This document shows positions 11,726-23,510 of a stretch of DNA of 64,000 bases, piece after piece. The stretch comes from Latrodectus hesperus (Eukaryota; Arthropoda; Arachnida; Araneae; Theridiidae): positions 6,415,134 to 6,479,133 of the forward strand of contig CM075852.1 in the NCBI GenBank assembly GCA_037975125.1, in the 5' to 3' direction. Numbering within the stretch: position 1 is the first letter of the stretch; the number at the start of each line of letters is the position of its first letter. A program made the translations under genes and the position numbers. The notes under the pieces are model-generated. The model did not search any database. It was given only the letters and a program-made list of their open reading frames with translations, and was not told where the DNA came from.

Positions 11726-12967
11726 CTAGACTTGTGCCAAGACTCATGGACTTCTTTGTGTCCAATCCTTCCCTCAAGTTTTATCGTATTTATGACATTT
11801 GTCACAACTGGAAATTCGTTGTCAGAAGATGCTGAATGCTGATTACTTCCAGGACTAGCAATGGGCTACAGTTTTGCAGTATATTTTCTTTTGGGTCATT
11901 AAAAATTACAATATCTTTCTTTTTTACTTTGAATTTCTGTGACTCCTGCTCTTTTTTGTGTCATTTTCAGTCAGACCTAAAAATGTAAACTAGACTATCA
12001 TTCTCTCACACTCAACATCAAGATTTATTTACTATTCTCTAATACTTTAAAGCACAAATCAGTAATATAATTTAACAAAATAGTAAAAAAAAACATACAA
12101 ATAAAGAATTAAAGAGAAATTATAACATTGATTATAAAGCAAATAACCAATGATATCTGGCATAACATAAGAAAATCAAAATCAAATAAAAATGAATGCC
12201 GGAAATTAAAATTAATCTGAAATTGATAGGATAATTTATATTTTTACTGTATTTTTAAGAAGATGTTTAAGCATTATATAGGCCGAATTATTGTGGTTAT
12301 TACAAATATAAAAATTAAGAGATTAATAGTTGTTATGAAAATGAAATAATTAGAGGAAAGCAATTTTAATAGTGGATACTAACACTACAGTGTATTCATT
12401 TTTCTTTGCAAAAAGGCTGATTTTAAAATCTTGAAATACCACCTTCCAGATCCTTATTTCAAAACAGGAGTTTGAATCTGAATGTTCGCATTCCAATTTT
12501 AAAAACCTTAAAGATATCATTTGCTTGATCGAAAATATCAATGCCTATTCATAATCGTTCTATTTAACACATCTAATTCAGTTGTTTTCGTAGTGAGAAA
12601 AAGATATTTGTAATTTCTCCATTTAAGCGCTTCCCAATTGTAGACAATCCAGGAGAGAATGCTCAGTAATTGTAATGATAGTTTATTGACATAGCATGGA
12701 AGTCAGTATTTGCAAACAAACTAAATTAGAGTTTTTTAAATCACGGAATAAATTTACGACCTGTCTTTATGAAAACCATAAAAAATGTTATATTGTTGAA
12801 TTCATGCACATAAGTATTGATGTTTCACACATAATATTGCATTTAAAAAATATATGTCACCCAATCCATCTCTCTCTCTCTCTCTCTCTTTCATTTACAT
12901 TTATTAATCATAACATAAATCCACAGTGCTGGCAGCCCAATATTTAAAATTTTGATTTGCAGTTCAT
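11726..12967. other. AT-rich stretch, nothing recognised
   Basis: Apart from the CT microsatellite listed separately I see only AT-rich sequence and short chance open frames, including one at 12,350-12,541 minus. Confidence 0.4.
12869..12890 (+). repeat. (TC)n microsatellite
   Basis: About ten TC units in a row. Confidence 0.9.
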
Positions 12968-13080
12968 GGCTAGCTAGCGGTAAGCTGAGCGATTAGGGTG
13001 TCATACTCATTATCAGAAGCCAGTGAATTCGCGCGAATGCCTTTTTAACCGAATACCCAACTAAAGATACAAGGAAGTAT
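12968..13080 (+). repeat. Degraded SINE, family A head (plus)
   Basis: The order GGTAAGCTGAGCGATTAGGG, then TCATTATCAGAAG, then GTGAATTCGCGCGAATGCC matches the A-box, anticodon-loop and B-box region of the family A copies at 25.7 and 55.6 kb. The tail is not recognisable. Confidence 0.5.
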
Positions 13081-14765
13081 GTTTGGGCAACAACAGTTCA
13101 TAGAGTTGATACCCATCTCGAGCATGTTTCCATGTGTAGTGTGGCTTGCAAAAAATTCCCCATTGAGTAAGGAGATAGTTTGGTCTAAATTTTTGAACGT
13201 AAAATTATACGCTTCACACGAAAGATGGATGCAGTCTTTTTCTATGGATCAATGAATTTGATGATTTGCACTATGTCCATAAAATTGGGAAACAAAAAAT
13301 TTTCGCAACAAAGGGATCCTCTCAAACACCTACCCGAGTTGTGTTAGAAAAAGCTATTGTTTTTCAACAATAGTTTTAATCAAATAGGAAAACATTTGGT
13401 GCAAGTCACATCAGTTGGGTAATAAGATATAATTCACATTCAGTGCGCTTACTATATAAGTTATCTGCTCCATTTCCATTAATATGATTTCACATAAGAT
13501 GAATGTCACTTGTATTACGCATTTTGACAAGGAGCTAGAGCTATGGAGAACTTGGAATCATTCCTGGAAACATCACATTAACTCCTAAAAGACTCGCATA
13601 ACTATCAGGCTGGATCACAATTCCAGAAGCGAAAGATTTGTAATAAATAGTGAGGTGTGTTACGAATCTTATCTCGTTCAATGATGTGTCGCACTCTGAA
13701 TACAAAAAAAATCGTAGCAATATTTTGTCATGGTCGAGATGTGGACATTTTCAGTAATGATTTGCGGACTATATGATGTATCTGCGTACATAGTTACTTA
13801 ACGTGATAAAGACTCTTGATGACTAAATAAAATATTGTACGATTTGGTTTTGCCTTTCTCTTCTACAACTTTTTACGGATAATGAAGACTGGAAAACGAA
13901 AATAATAGAAAGTTTTTTCCAACATTTTTTTTTTAAATACAAAAAGAAAAACTATTTTTGAGAGCTTTGATAGAATTGTTTGCACATGCGTAAATTGAGT
14001 AACCATTCATGCGCAAAATTCTGTTTATAGCGGCATACGATTTGTTAGAGGCTATAAAGAGTAGATTGAACGACAACGCATTTAATTGACTTAAGCATGC
14101 CTTAGAGAACAAAATAATATAATTTTTAATAAAGTCGCGATGAAAGGAACATTATAGTTCACAAAGGTGGTGATCAGCGATAACACGTCACTGGTCCTCA
14201 GACAAAAGTGAAATATACTTACTCATCACGTTGTGTTAACATGCAATGAAACATAATTAAAGTCATAACAATCCGTGAAAAATACGTGAAAATTATTCAT
14301 AATACGTTAAAAAAATATCACATGTATACGAGTTGAAGCAAATAAAGATAGGCTTGCGCATGTGTATTGAGTTCAATTAACAATGTATTTAATATTTTAG
14401 TTACATTATTAAGGAAGTTTTTGTGTATTTTCTTTTGTATATTGATTTTTTAGACAAGTTTGCTCTCTTAAATTTTAATATGTGCAAGTTTTCTTTCACT
14501 TGATATTTATGGGGATGAAATTGGTTTGATTTTTCTAAATTTCTTCCTTTTTTATTTTATACTCAAATTAAAGTCATAATAAGTGAAAAAAACATTCCTT
14601 TAGAAATTCAAAAAGTATTTAAAACGATAATAACATTAATAATATTTCCCCTAACCGTGAAGTGATCAATAAATCAAAACCTCGACAATCTTCATCAGGC
14701 ACCATTTTGAAAATTGTTAGAACGTCAGGTGGAAAGAATAAAAAACGGAAAGTAACAAAGAATAT
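13081..14765. other. Unassigned stretch
   Basis: 13,080-13,700 is less AT-rich and may be an old repeat, but no motif could be named. The rest is AT-rich. Confidence 0.35.
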
Positions 14766-16080
14766 CATTCTCATGACTTAAAATTTGGATTCATTGAAGA
14801 AACTGACATCAAGCAGGATCCGCGGCCTCTCTTGTGTTGCATGTTCTGAAAGCTTATCTAATGAGGCATTAAAACCTTCCAAACTTCAAATCTACTTGAA
14901 TTGAAAACATCTGTATTCAGCAAAAAAAAAAAAAAAATCACAAGAATATTTTAGAAGAATGTATGAGAATATGCAAAAGAAAATAAACCTTAAGAAAAAT
15001 AAACATGAAAGATAAATCATAACTAAAGGTTTCCAATTTCATGGTAAAATAAAATTGCGAAACCAAAAAAAAAACGTACCCAATTAGAGAAGAATAAACT
15101 ACGCCCTACATGTTAAAAGCCTGTGAGATTTCAGAAAAGCAAGCTGTTCAGAAATTGAAAATAATTTCTATGTCGGCTAATACTATCAAGCCCAGAATCG
15201 ATAATAAGGCCAAAGATATTGAAAATCAGTTAATAAAAATTAGGAAAAATTCATCAATTTATTCAATACAACTAGGAAAATCTACGAACATTGCTAACAA
15301 AGATTCCTTCTTTGTTTTGTGTGTTTTAAGTATGAAAGAGTTATATAAAGAATTACATTGTTCGCTTAATTTGCCGGGTATAACAACTAGTTCTAAGATG
15401 CTTGAAATTCTTAATAGTTATTTCCAAGAACAGGAAAAAGCCTGAAAAATGTATGGGGATATACACAGACGGTGTCGCAAATATAACTGGTAACGAATGT
15501 AATTCAACCATACATTTTATTTATGCATTGCATTGCATTATACTTCGAGAACATCTTGAAGTGAAAAAATGCTCGCAAAACTACAAGTATTATCAAATGT
15601 CATTGAAATTATAAAAAAATGCGATACAAATCACTCTATTATCGAATATTTGAGGCCCCTTGTGAAGAAATGGGTATTGATTACACTCATGTTCGTCGGC
15701 ATGCTGAAATGAGATGGCTGTCAAGTGCCACAATGCTTATCTGATTATTCGCCTTATGGATAGAAGTCCAATTATTTTTCCAAGAACAAAACAATTCAAA
15801 ATTTCGAAAATTCTTTCCAACTATAAATATCAAGCAAAGACTGCATACCTCTCACAGATATTTTTCCCTGTAAAAGGAACTAAACATTTCCTTGTATAGA
15901 CAACTTAAGGATGCGTTCACACTATAAGGTAAAATGAATGGGTTTCAAAAAAATATTTCTGTGGAAAAAGTGGTTGGTTGAAGATGATCGGGAAATATTT
16001 TCTAATTTTGATGAATACATGAAGGAAAATGATCTTAACCAGAAAACAATAACCCTAGTTAAAAGGCATTTGGAATAACT
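14766..16080 (+). pseudogene. hAT transposase fossil with BED-finger remnant (ZBED5/SCAND3-like type)
   Basis: A degraded BED zinc finger is readable at 14,785-14,890 (KFGFIEETD...RPLLCCMF...KTFQTSNLLELKT). The RNase-H-like core then starts: SANTIKPRIDNKAKDIENQL and SIQLGKSTNIANKDSFFVLC at 15,170-15,325, equivalent to the family's (A)LQLDESTD motif. KCMGIYTDGVANITGN at 15,446-15,500 is the C.G.CTDGA..M.G motif. Further on are a W-L segment (EMRWLSSA, near 15,708) and a late FDEYMKENDLNQ block near 16,009-16,045. hAT transposases excise by hairpin intermediates and make 8-bp duplications; I could not find the terminal repeats. Multiple stops and frameshifts. Confidence 0.82.
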
Positions 16081-17390
16081 AAGATAATCTTTTGCTTACA
16101 TTTACTCTAACTACGATGATCCCAAACATGGCAATATGTGAACAATACTTACGTTTGCACTGCAATAATTTATACAGGATAATAATTAAAGCATGTATCT
16201 CTAAAAGAAAGTTTCTTCGACCTATCATTCGACGAAACTCTCAATTTTAAATTTCATTCAACCTTATCAAATTCTCAGTTTGGTTTCCATAAAACGTAAA
16301 TACCCTTTTCTTGGTAAACAGGCGATGAAAATTCAGATTAAAATATTTATTTATAAAAAAGGGATTTTCATCTGTCAGACATCAAAACACTATACCGATC
16401 TCAGCTTGAAATAATTGCAGTTCTCTGGCTTGCAGTAACATTGGATCCAAATGTCTTTAATATTATTTTAAGTAAGCTGAAACAACCATCCTACTAGAAA
16501 TGTATAATGCTAAAAGTTAGATTTACCTAAACCATTTAATGGTTTTTAATTACAATTTTCGCTTACTTCAATATGGTTTATAAATAACGATTTCATAATT
16601 TGGCTACAATTAATAGTTTCATTTTATTAAAGCGGTACATTTCATGTGTCCTTAGATCAGAATTGTGTTCATAAATATATTTAACGCTTAAAAAAATCAA
16701 TAGTAGCCGCAGGAATTTAAATTATGTATTTATATACTGGTCCATGAGGTCAAAAGGTTTGATGTAAAGGCAGAAAAATTGAGTCTTTACAAACAACTTG
16801 TGAATAGCTGAGACTAAGATGGATTTTTGAAAAGATATCAGGCATCAAAATACCTGAGGGTCCGAAAAAGTATATGCTTCTGCTTCTTAAGTAACTTGTT
16901 TCTTAAGAAGCAGAAGTAAGAAGGCTTAGTCCAAAAATGGTTAATCCAAAAAAGGATATAAAAGAGCCATAAGGCAGCATTTTTATTACAACACACAAGG
17001 AACAATTCTTGGACACTACATGACACTATTTTATTAAATTAAGCTAGCTATACCAGAAAAAAGCATTTTTCAGTTCCTTTCAACAGTTTTGTCAACTACT
17101 TACACAAATAAGAATTTCTTTTCCAAATTATATCAATAAAAAGTTATCACAGAAAATGTCACAACCCAGACAAATTCAATTTCAGGAAAGATTTCTACAG
17201 CAAGTGTATACTGTCTGCCTCAATAAACGTGTACTGTGTCCCGTTGTTCAAGTTGAATCAGTTGCCTTAGTACCAGATCCATTTTTTCGTAAAAATCTGT
17301 TTTCAATCTCTTCACACATTCCACATAGTTGATAAAGTTTTCTGGTAAAATAGTGCATTGTGTCAGATGAGCTTTCAGCAATCATCCTTC
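16081..17390. other. Unassigned stretch
   Basis: Probably contains the 3' end of the first and the 5' end of the second hAT element, but no terminal repeats were matched. The hairpin at 16,877-16,916 is listed separately. Confidence 0.35.
16877..16916. repeat. Perfect 15-bp inverted repeat (hairpin)
   Basis: CTTCTGCTTCTTAAG at 16,877-16,891 is repeated as its reverse complement at 16,902-16,916 with a 10-base loop. It lies between the two hAT fossils. No poly-T follows, so it is not an obvious terminator. Confidence 0.9.
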
Positions 17391-17599
17391 AAAAATGAAA
17401 ATTGGACCATCAATTAAAGATTGGATGGTATTGGTGTGGATTGAAATACTAAGATATTTTGAACCTTTTTTTCAGTTTTATAATATCAATATTCCCAAGT
17501 TTAAATACCGTTTTTTTTTTTTTTTAAGATTCACAAGAATTTTTTTAAACTGTCGCCACTATATTTTCGCGAAAGTCGTCAACATACAAAAATAACTAA

Positions 17600-19201
17600 G
17601 TTAGAGAAACACATGGATTACCCCTAAAAGAATATATTGTAGCTATAATGACTGATGGAGCAAAGGTTATGAAAAAAGTAGGAGAGCTGATTGGAGTAAA
17701 TCAGCAATCGTGCTGTGTTCATAGAATTCAATTAGGAATAAAAGGTGACATATACCAAAAAATAAAGAGCAGAAGAGACCAAATACTGTGAATCCGATAA
17801 ATACCCAATACGTCTGACTCCGAATTTGCAGAGAGTGAAAGAAAAACTGATAAAAGATAATGAGAGTATAGTTTTTGAAGAAAATATGGCTAATCAGGAT
17901 CAAATATTAACTCATCAAGAATTGCTTTCTAAATATAATGAAGTTCCAAAAATTGTTAAGATGTTTAAACGTTATCTTATAAAAAATGCCTTCTTATAAA
18001 AAACATACACGAACTGTAAATAAAATAGAATATATAATAAAAAATAGTATGTGTCAAACACGTTGAAACAGTTTACTCTTAATGATAGGATTTTTGAAAC
18101 TTGTTTCAGAATTCACTCCAAAAAATTCAGTCCAAAAAGTAAAAGTCGATTTAAACCTGCAAATTAATTTTTCAAATAGGTGAATTCAGTTTAATATCCA
18201 GAACCGTATCAGTTCTACTTCCAACAAAACTGACTGCCGAGGAATTTTGTTGGAATAGTTCTAATTTATTAATATCGAATGGAGCAATAAATTTCATTTT
18301 GCAGTCAGTCACACACACACACAAATAGAACTCCCCAAATCACCATCTGAAGAATTATGTATTACATTGAGGAGCACGGAAATAAGACATATCAAAGCAG
18401 ACAATTTCTCACTGTATTTACGTAATTATAATGATTTGAAATGAAAACGAAAAGAGACGAACCAATTCAAACTTGATCAAGTTTGAAGTAAATTTTCTTA
18501 AGAATTTTGCATACAATTCTACCCACATTCAGAAGTATTTGATACAGTTATCGAAAATGATAATTACACTAATATCGAAAGTGAAAACAAATTGTCTATT
18601 GAACAAAAATAAGAATAAACGATAATTAAAAAAAATCAATAAAAATACAATGCAGAAATCAGTTATATTCAAAATCATCCGACGAGAAATCAATTTATTT
18701 GAAAATGAGGGTTCTAGAATTAAATACTTGGAAAAAGTATATAGCGCATATTGCAAATATTACAACCAGTTAGCGTTGATGATGAAAGAGCTTTTTCAAC
18801 AGCTGGTAATTCTGGCACAAAATTACGTTCCCGTGTTAATGACGGCAAAATTGTTAGGTTATTATTGTTAAAATCACATTTCAAAAATTTGTAATGGTAC
18901 CAGAGACTGAATAGTGATACTACACTTTTTGCAATTCAAATAATAAATGTTTTTTGTTCCTTTAGTTTTTGTGATTCTTTATATGCTGTTATACTTCAAA
19001 AAAGCTGCACAAATGATTTTTGTGATATTTACTTCTAATAAAACTCGCAGTTAAAACAAAGAGGTGTGTGTGTTGTATGAATATGCTTTCTTTCTTTTTC
19101 TAAAATTCCTACTACAGGTATTAAAACCAATATTTCGGTATTAAGGTCTCAAAAATATCGAGTACTGATATTGAATTTTTGTCCCGATATTGCAATGCCT
19201 A
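17600..19201 (+). mobile_element. Second hAT element fossil, core to 3' end
   Basis: A catalytic-core block, LKEYIVAIMTDGAKVMKKVG with HRIQLGIKG, is readable at 17,617-17,745. It matches the (I)...TDGA..M.K.G....H.iqL segment of ZBED-type hAT transposases. Decayed alpha-helical insertion sequence follows. A part reading KLTAEEFCWNSSNLLISN is at 18,225-18,285, and the C-terminal dimerisation domain is at 18,766-18,894. The last ~85 bp, ending ATATTGCAATGCCTAG at 19,201, consist of imperfect repeats of a GATATT/CGGTATT theme. That resembles hAT ends of the type in which GGTATT-like blocks precede the terminus, but no matching 5' end was found. Confidence 0.8.
18766..18894 (+). pseudogene. hAT C-terminal dimerisation domain
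   Basis: An uninterrupted 42-codon frame starts PVSVDDERAFSTAG, continues with GTKLRSRVNDGKIVRLL and ends FKNL-stop. This is the diagnostic hAT family block (P.SV..ERAFS.AG....K.RSRL....ld.L..l). It mediates transposase dimer formation. It is the best-preserved piece of the second hAT element, whereas the preceding core is riddled with stops. A frameshift separates it from the upstream segment that reads INLFENEGSRIKYLEKVY (18,690-18,740). Confidence 0.88.
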
Positions 19202-20192
19202 GTTGGAATAAATATTTTCTAAATAATTAAATTCAAGATAAACGAGATGAAGTACAAAAATCAACTGCTTTCGGTACCCCGAAATATTTTCAAGTACATC
19301 ATCCAAAGTAAATGAACGTTCAATTTATCAGCAACCGCCAAACAATCACGCAGAAATCAACAGTGGCTATTATCCAACTTGGGACACTTGAATAGCCCTA
19401 TTCTATTCTTAGGCTACATTTTTCTTCAAAAGTCAATTAAAAATAAAAGAAAATGACAGCGTAGCACTCTCGTTTTTCATTTACTACAGAAAGTTAATAA
19501 ATTTCTTTTCGACAGAGATAGATGCTTTGAATGCCAATGCGGCGACTTACGCAGTCACCTCAATCGTCTCTTCATTAACACAAATGGTGATATATAAATT
19601 ATTCAGCCTCACGAAATCGGAAAGTATTATTAAGATTAATACTTTTTTCCATTTTTGTATGGCATATTAATTATGAATAGCCGAATAACGAAGTATGTGA
19701 TAAAAAAAATTCTATGTTCAAGAAGTAAAATGGCATGTGTCGCAAGAAAATATAAAAACAAATTAAGAAAACTCATAAATCATCCAGAGTGGTCGATGTC
19801 AGAAAAAACAAGTCGTCAAAGAGCTCCTTTATATAAACAATTTCTCCTATAACATAAACACAATAAAGTTATACATTAAATAAAATATCTGTCATTTTAT
19901 CTCATTAATAATGTCACATTTAAACTTGAATCATAATTAGGAATGTGGGGGCAAGACTTTCCCTTAGTTAAACAGAGAAAATTCCGCCATTCAAACCGGT
20001 TACGACTACACAAAGGAGGAGGAAAACAGAATTCCCGGAAATATTTTGCCATGGTGTTTCTGTTGCTAGGTTTAAGGGTCATCATACGTATATCAGTCAT
20101 TTCCTAAAATTACTTCCCTGAGAAACAACCTTGTTTCTTGAAAGGCATGGAGATGGTAAGAGCCAAGACAATACAGTGGTTAGGTTTAGTTT
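19202..20192. other. Unassigned stretch
   Basis: 19,920-20,190 is less AT-rich and carries a 67-codon minus-strand frame of unknown nature. No motif is recognised. Confidence 0.35.
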
Positions 20193-20440
20193 AGGCCGTG
20201 GTAGCCTAGTGGTTAGGGTATCGGTTTTCCATTCCAAAGGGTGGGGTTCAATTCCCAATGCCGCAAAAGACCCACCGAATGCATCGATTTATGTGCACGT
20301 TAAATCTATGAAATCAAAAGTCCTGTGGTACGTCATTGAGCACAATTACTATGGAGAAACTTTTTCCTCCACCTTCAGATCAATGTCAAAACTGAGGGAG
20401 TGGATCCTGTGGGGGGCATATATCAGAGAATTTAAAAAAA
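20193..20440 (+). repeat. tRNA-derived SINE, family D (plus)
   Basis: A near-consensus polymerase III A box, TAGCCTAGTGG, lies at 20,202-20,212 and a B box, GGTTCAATTCC, at 20,245-20,255, 33 bases apart as in tRNA genes. The cloverleaf does not close at the acceptor stem. A non-tRNA body continues to about 20,440, so this is a SINE rather than a tRNA gene. An overlapping 123-codon frame is a shadow of the repeat. Confidence 0.8.
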
Positions 20441-20574
20441 GAGCAAAGACGTACTTTTACCTTCGTGGTGCTCTGATTAAAACGATAGACGCTATCTATT
20501 GAATAAATTCGCATAGCCAAGGCATGGCGCGAGCTTGGCTTGTCCAAGTGTCATGAGTAACAGGTTTACTTTTC

Positions 20575-20735
20575 ACTCAGCGGTCACTTTTGCACAAGAG
20601 AACTAATTAGAAAGAGACCAACAGTTTAACATCAATTTAAAACTATTACAACATCCATGTCTTAGGTACGAATGGAACCCATAAACAGTTGAAACGAAGG
20701 ACAGAACCCTAACCGTTAAGCTGTTGGCTCGGCCT
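20575..20735 (-). repeat. tRNA-derived SINE, family B (minus)
   Basis: Read on the minus strand the order is tRNA-like head with TTAACGGTTAGGGT, the CAACTG-TT-AATGGGTTCCATTCG B-box region, ACATGGATGTTGTAATAG, and a tail TTGTGCAAAAGTGACCGCTGAG. The same modules occur in the copies at 21.9, 49.9, 50.8, 59.2 and 60.1 kb. Confidence 0.75.
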
Positions 20736-21887
20736 TCTGGTGTATGAGAACGGGTAAAAGAATTCCATTTGCAAAGCTTAGACAAAATCAAACTCTATTC
20801 CATTTCAAAAACGTAGCCAGCAGTAATGTTAATCTTAAGGATAAGGAAAATGGTTCCCTTAGTCCAGATGCTCTTAAATATTTTGTATCGGAGCGGACTT
20901 AATGCTTAACAATATTTTTTTCAATAGAAAGCTCAGCATACTTTCAGACATTTATAAGGATAATTCTTTTTATTCGTTTTTATTATTGTGCTCGTAACAA
21001 CTTAATGCATGATTTTCATTCCTTTGGAAGAATTATATATGCTTCACCGACTTTTTCGGGGATGAAAAAACAATGTCACGCTTGACTCGTTAATTTTACA
21101 ACTCTACATCTTATTTTATTTTCCATGCAGACGATATTTATACTCAAACGATTCAAGAATGGAACCGAGCAGACCCTATGATACTTTACAAAACTGTCTC
21201 TCTCACACACACACTCCATATTCAAACTTCGTTCCATTCCTCTATTTTCAAATTAATGGTCATAACATAATCTTCAGCTGTTAAATCGATAATAGTACTA
21301 CGAAGAGTAATGCGGATTTGTCAATGTCCTCTTTCTTCAATTTTGTAATGAACCGCATTTCAGGTTTTTCAAAGTTTTAAACTTGAAAAACTACTTACAT
21401 TAAAGAAAGATGCAAGAAACATATGTTAGACCAAGTTTATTCTTAGATTTTTTCTAAAGTTCAGTAAATTGAAAATTTTAGTGCAAAAAGTCTTTAGCAG
21501 TAGAAATAAATGTCAATTTTCAGACACAGCACTTAATAACAAATTCGAAAGCGAATTCTGAATGAGTGACATTTAATCCATTGTTTTAGTTATTCGTGGA
21601 ACTTGCATCCACGATTTCTTCAGCTTATGTAGTATTTTACTGCCTCTGAGAAAGACACAAATCAATGTAATTCTATAAACTGCATATTGCCCATGAAATT
21701 TAAATTTAAGACGTGTAAATTTAAAATGCCATAAGCTATGCAGAAATATGTAAAAACGCAGAATGACGAGGATGCTTGTTCTCAGTCCATAATTTTATAA
21801 GCAATATGCTACTTCAACTAAACTAAAGGGTATTTCGAACGAACAGAACAGTAGTAGAAACAAAACATGCAAGAACTACTGCAGCGC
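20736..21887. other. AT-rich stretch, nothing recognised
   Basis: A (CT)n(CA)n run at about 21,199-21,215 is the only repeat that I can name here. Confidence 0.4.
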
Positions 21888-22050
21888 TTGTTTATCGCTC
21901 AATAGTTAATTTTTGCATAAGACGCCTAAATAGACCAGGACCTACAATTTCGAATGCATTCTGAACCATTATAGACATCTAATGCTGAGGTGGGAATTGG
22001 ATGAAAGAACTGATCAACTGAAGGCTAGACAGCTAATTAACCATTCGATT
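21888..22050 (-). repeat. Degraded SINE, family B (minus)
   Basis: The tail-proximal modules (CGCTCAATAG, TTTTTGCATAAGACG) appear first on the plus strand. A diverged B-box region (GAGGTGGGAATTGGATG, CTGATCAACTGAAGG) and the head near 22,040 follow. Order and spacing match the better copy at 49,880-50,042. Confidence 0.65.
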
Positions 22051-22971
22051 GGAAATTTGACTGATAAACTTTAAAAAATAGATATGATGACTGAATTACT
22101 TTGCATTTAATCTTGGAACTTTAAATGTTTATGTACATAAATAATGTTAACTATGAAAAATATCAGAAATAAATATGCAAAATTAAATTATTTGAATATT
22201 TGCTAAAATGAAATCAATAAAAATTTAATGTTTGTAATCATGCGAGGAATTTAATGTTAAACGACACTTTGTTGCTTCCCTTAATAATTTTATGCATGCT
22301 TTAATCTTTAATTTCATCAGTAAATAATATTTAATGCTTTTTTTGCTTTATTCTATTATTCTGCTACTCGAATTAAGAATGGGAAATTTTATACAATATA
22401 CATAAACATTGTACATATATACGTTTCATAATTTGTTAAAAAATATAACAAATTATGTTATATTGCATGCATTACTCGGATAATTAAACTAGAATGAGAA
22501 TTTGCTCTAAGACTACTTTTTCAATGATTACATTTAATCAAAAATGGTTAACCAATCAAATTAAAAACGCGAACTCAATCATATTTGTTGTTTTTAAACA
22601 TCTATTATTTCATTTTTGGATTTTTTCTATCAATATGAAATGATGTTAATTTACTGAAAATATATAAGTTATGTTTTTTTTTATATATAGTAATGCACGT
22701 TTTACATCAATATCAAATGTTACCCTAATATGTAACATAAATATTTCATTTATCCTTCTTTCCACTTCAAAAAAAAAAAAAACACATTGATAAAATTATC
22801 CCTTTAACTACTTAATATATAAAATAACTTTCATTATTTGTAAAATATTTATACCTACTTACTGAATGAATGAATAAAGCGTAATTTGATGTGTATTTGT
22901 CTTCTTTAAAACCAATTCATTTACTTTTAATCAAAAATTGTATCATAATATTTTAGAGTAAAAATTCTTAC

Positions 22972-22999
22972 CTGTATGACTGGAATGAGAACTCTTCAT
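22972..22999 (-). other. Candidate 5' coding exon piece with strong splice donor (minus)
   Basis: On the minus strand CATACAG is followed by GTAAGAA, a textbook donor, at 22,972/22,971. One frame starts with ATG at 22,999-22,997 and encodes MKSSHSSHT plus one base, stopping upstream at an in-frame TAA. This phase matches the acceptor at 5056, and the split codon would become glycine. Another frame through the same DNA, extending to about 23,080, is also open (VKMLKEFVVTLLTCYEEFSF), so this could instead be an internal exon of a different protein. The function is unknown. Confidence 0.22.
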
Positions 23000-23394
23000 A
23001 ACATGTTAAAAGTGTAACAACAAACTCTTTCAACATTTTCACACCTTTTAACATTATAAAAATCTTAAAGCATTTATGAACTATATTTTTGTTAAATTAA
23101 CTCCATATGCTAAGCAGAAATATTGCTCCTCAAACTGTTTCATACAATGTTTTCAAAACTAGATTGAATTTAATGTGGAAATTACAAAACAATGGTTATT
23201 TAAGATTCATTTTTTATTTTTTATAAATCCTTTTCACTTACTTTAAAGGATTATATTTTGTAACAATGTAATCAATCAATTTATTAGATAAAACAATGAG
23301 CTCGCTTAAAGAAAGCAAGATTTGATTGTGGCACGTAAAAAGCCTTGTACTACAAGCCTAGACCATAAAATAAAGAAAAATTATACATTATATC

Positions 23395-23510
23395 CATTAA
23401 AATAAAACTACTATGCATTTACTATTACATTAAAATAGCACTACTATGCATTACATTAAAAACTACTATTACTACTATTACATTAAAATAGCACTACTAT
23501 GCATTTAAAA
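23395..23510. repeat. Short minisatellite
   Basis: Three to four imperfect copies of a unit containing ATTAAAATAGCACTACTATG are separated by TACTAT-type trinucleotide repeats. Confidence 0.75.

Noticed and set aside
20131..20502. 123-codon plus-strand protein
   Set aside because: The frame coincides with the tRNA-like SINE at 20,193-20,440; it is a repeat shadow.
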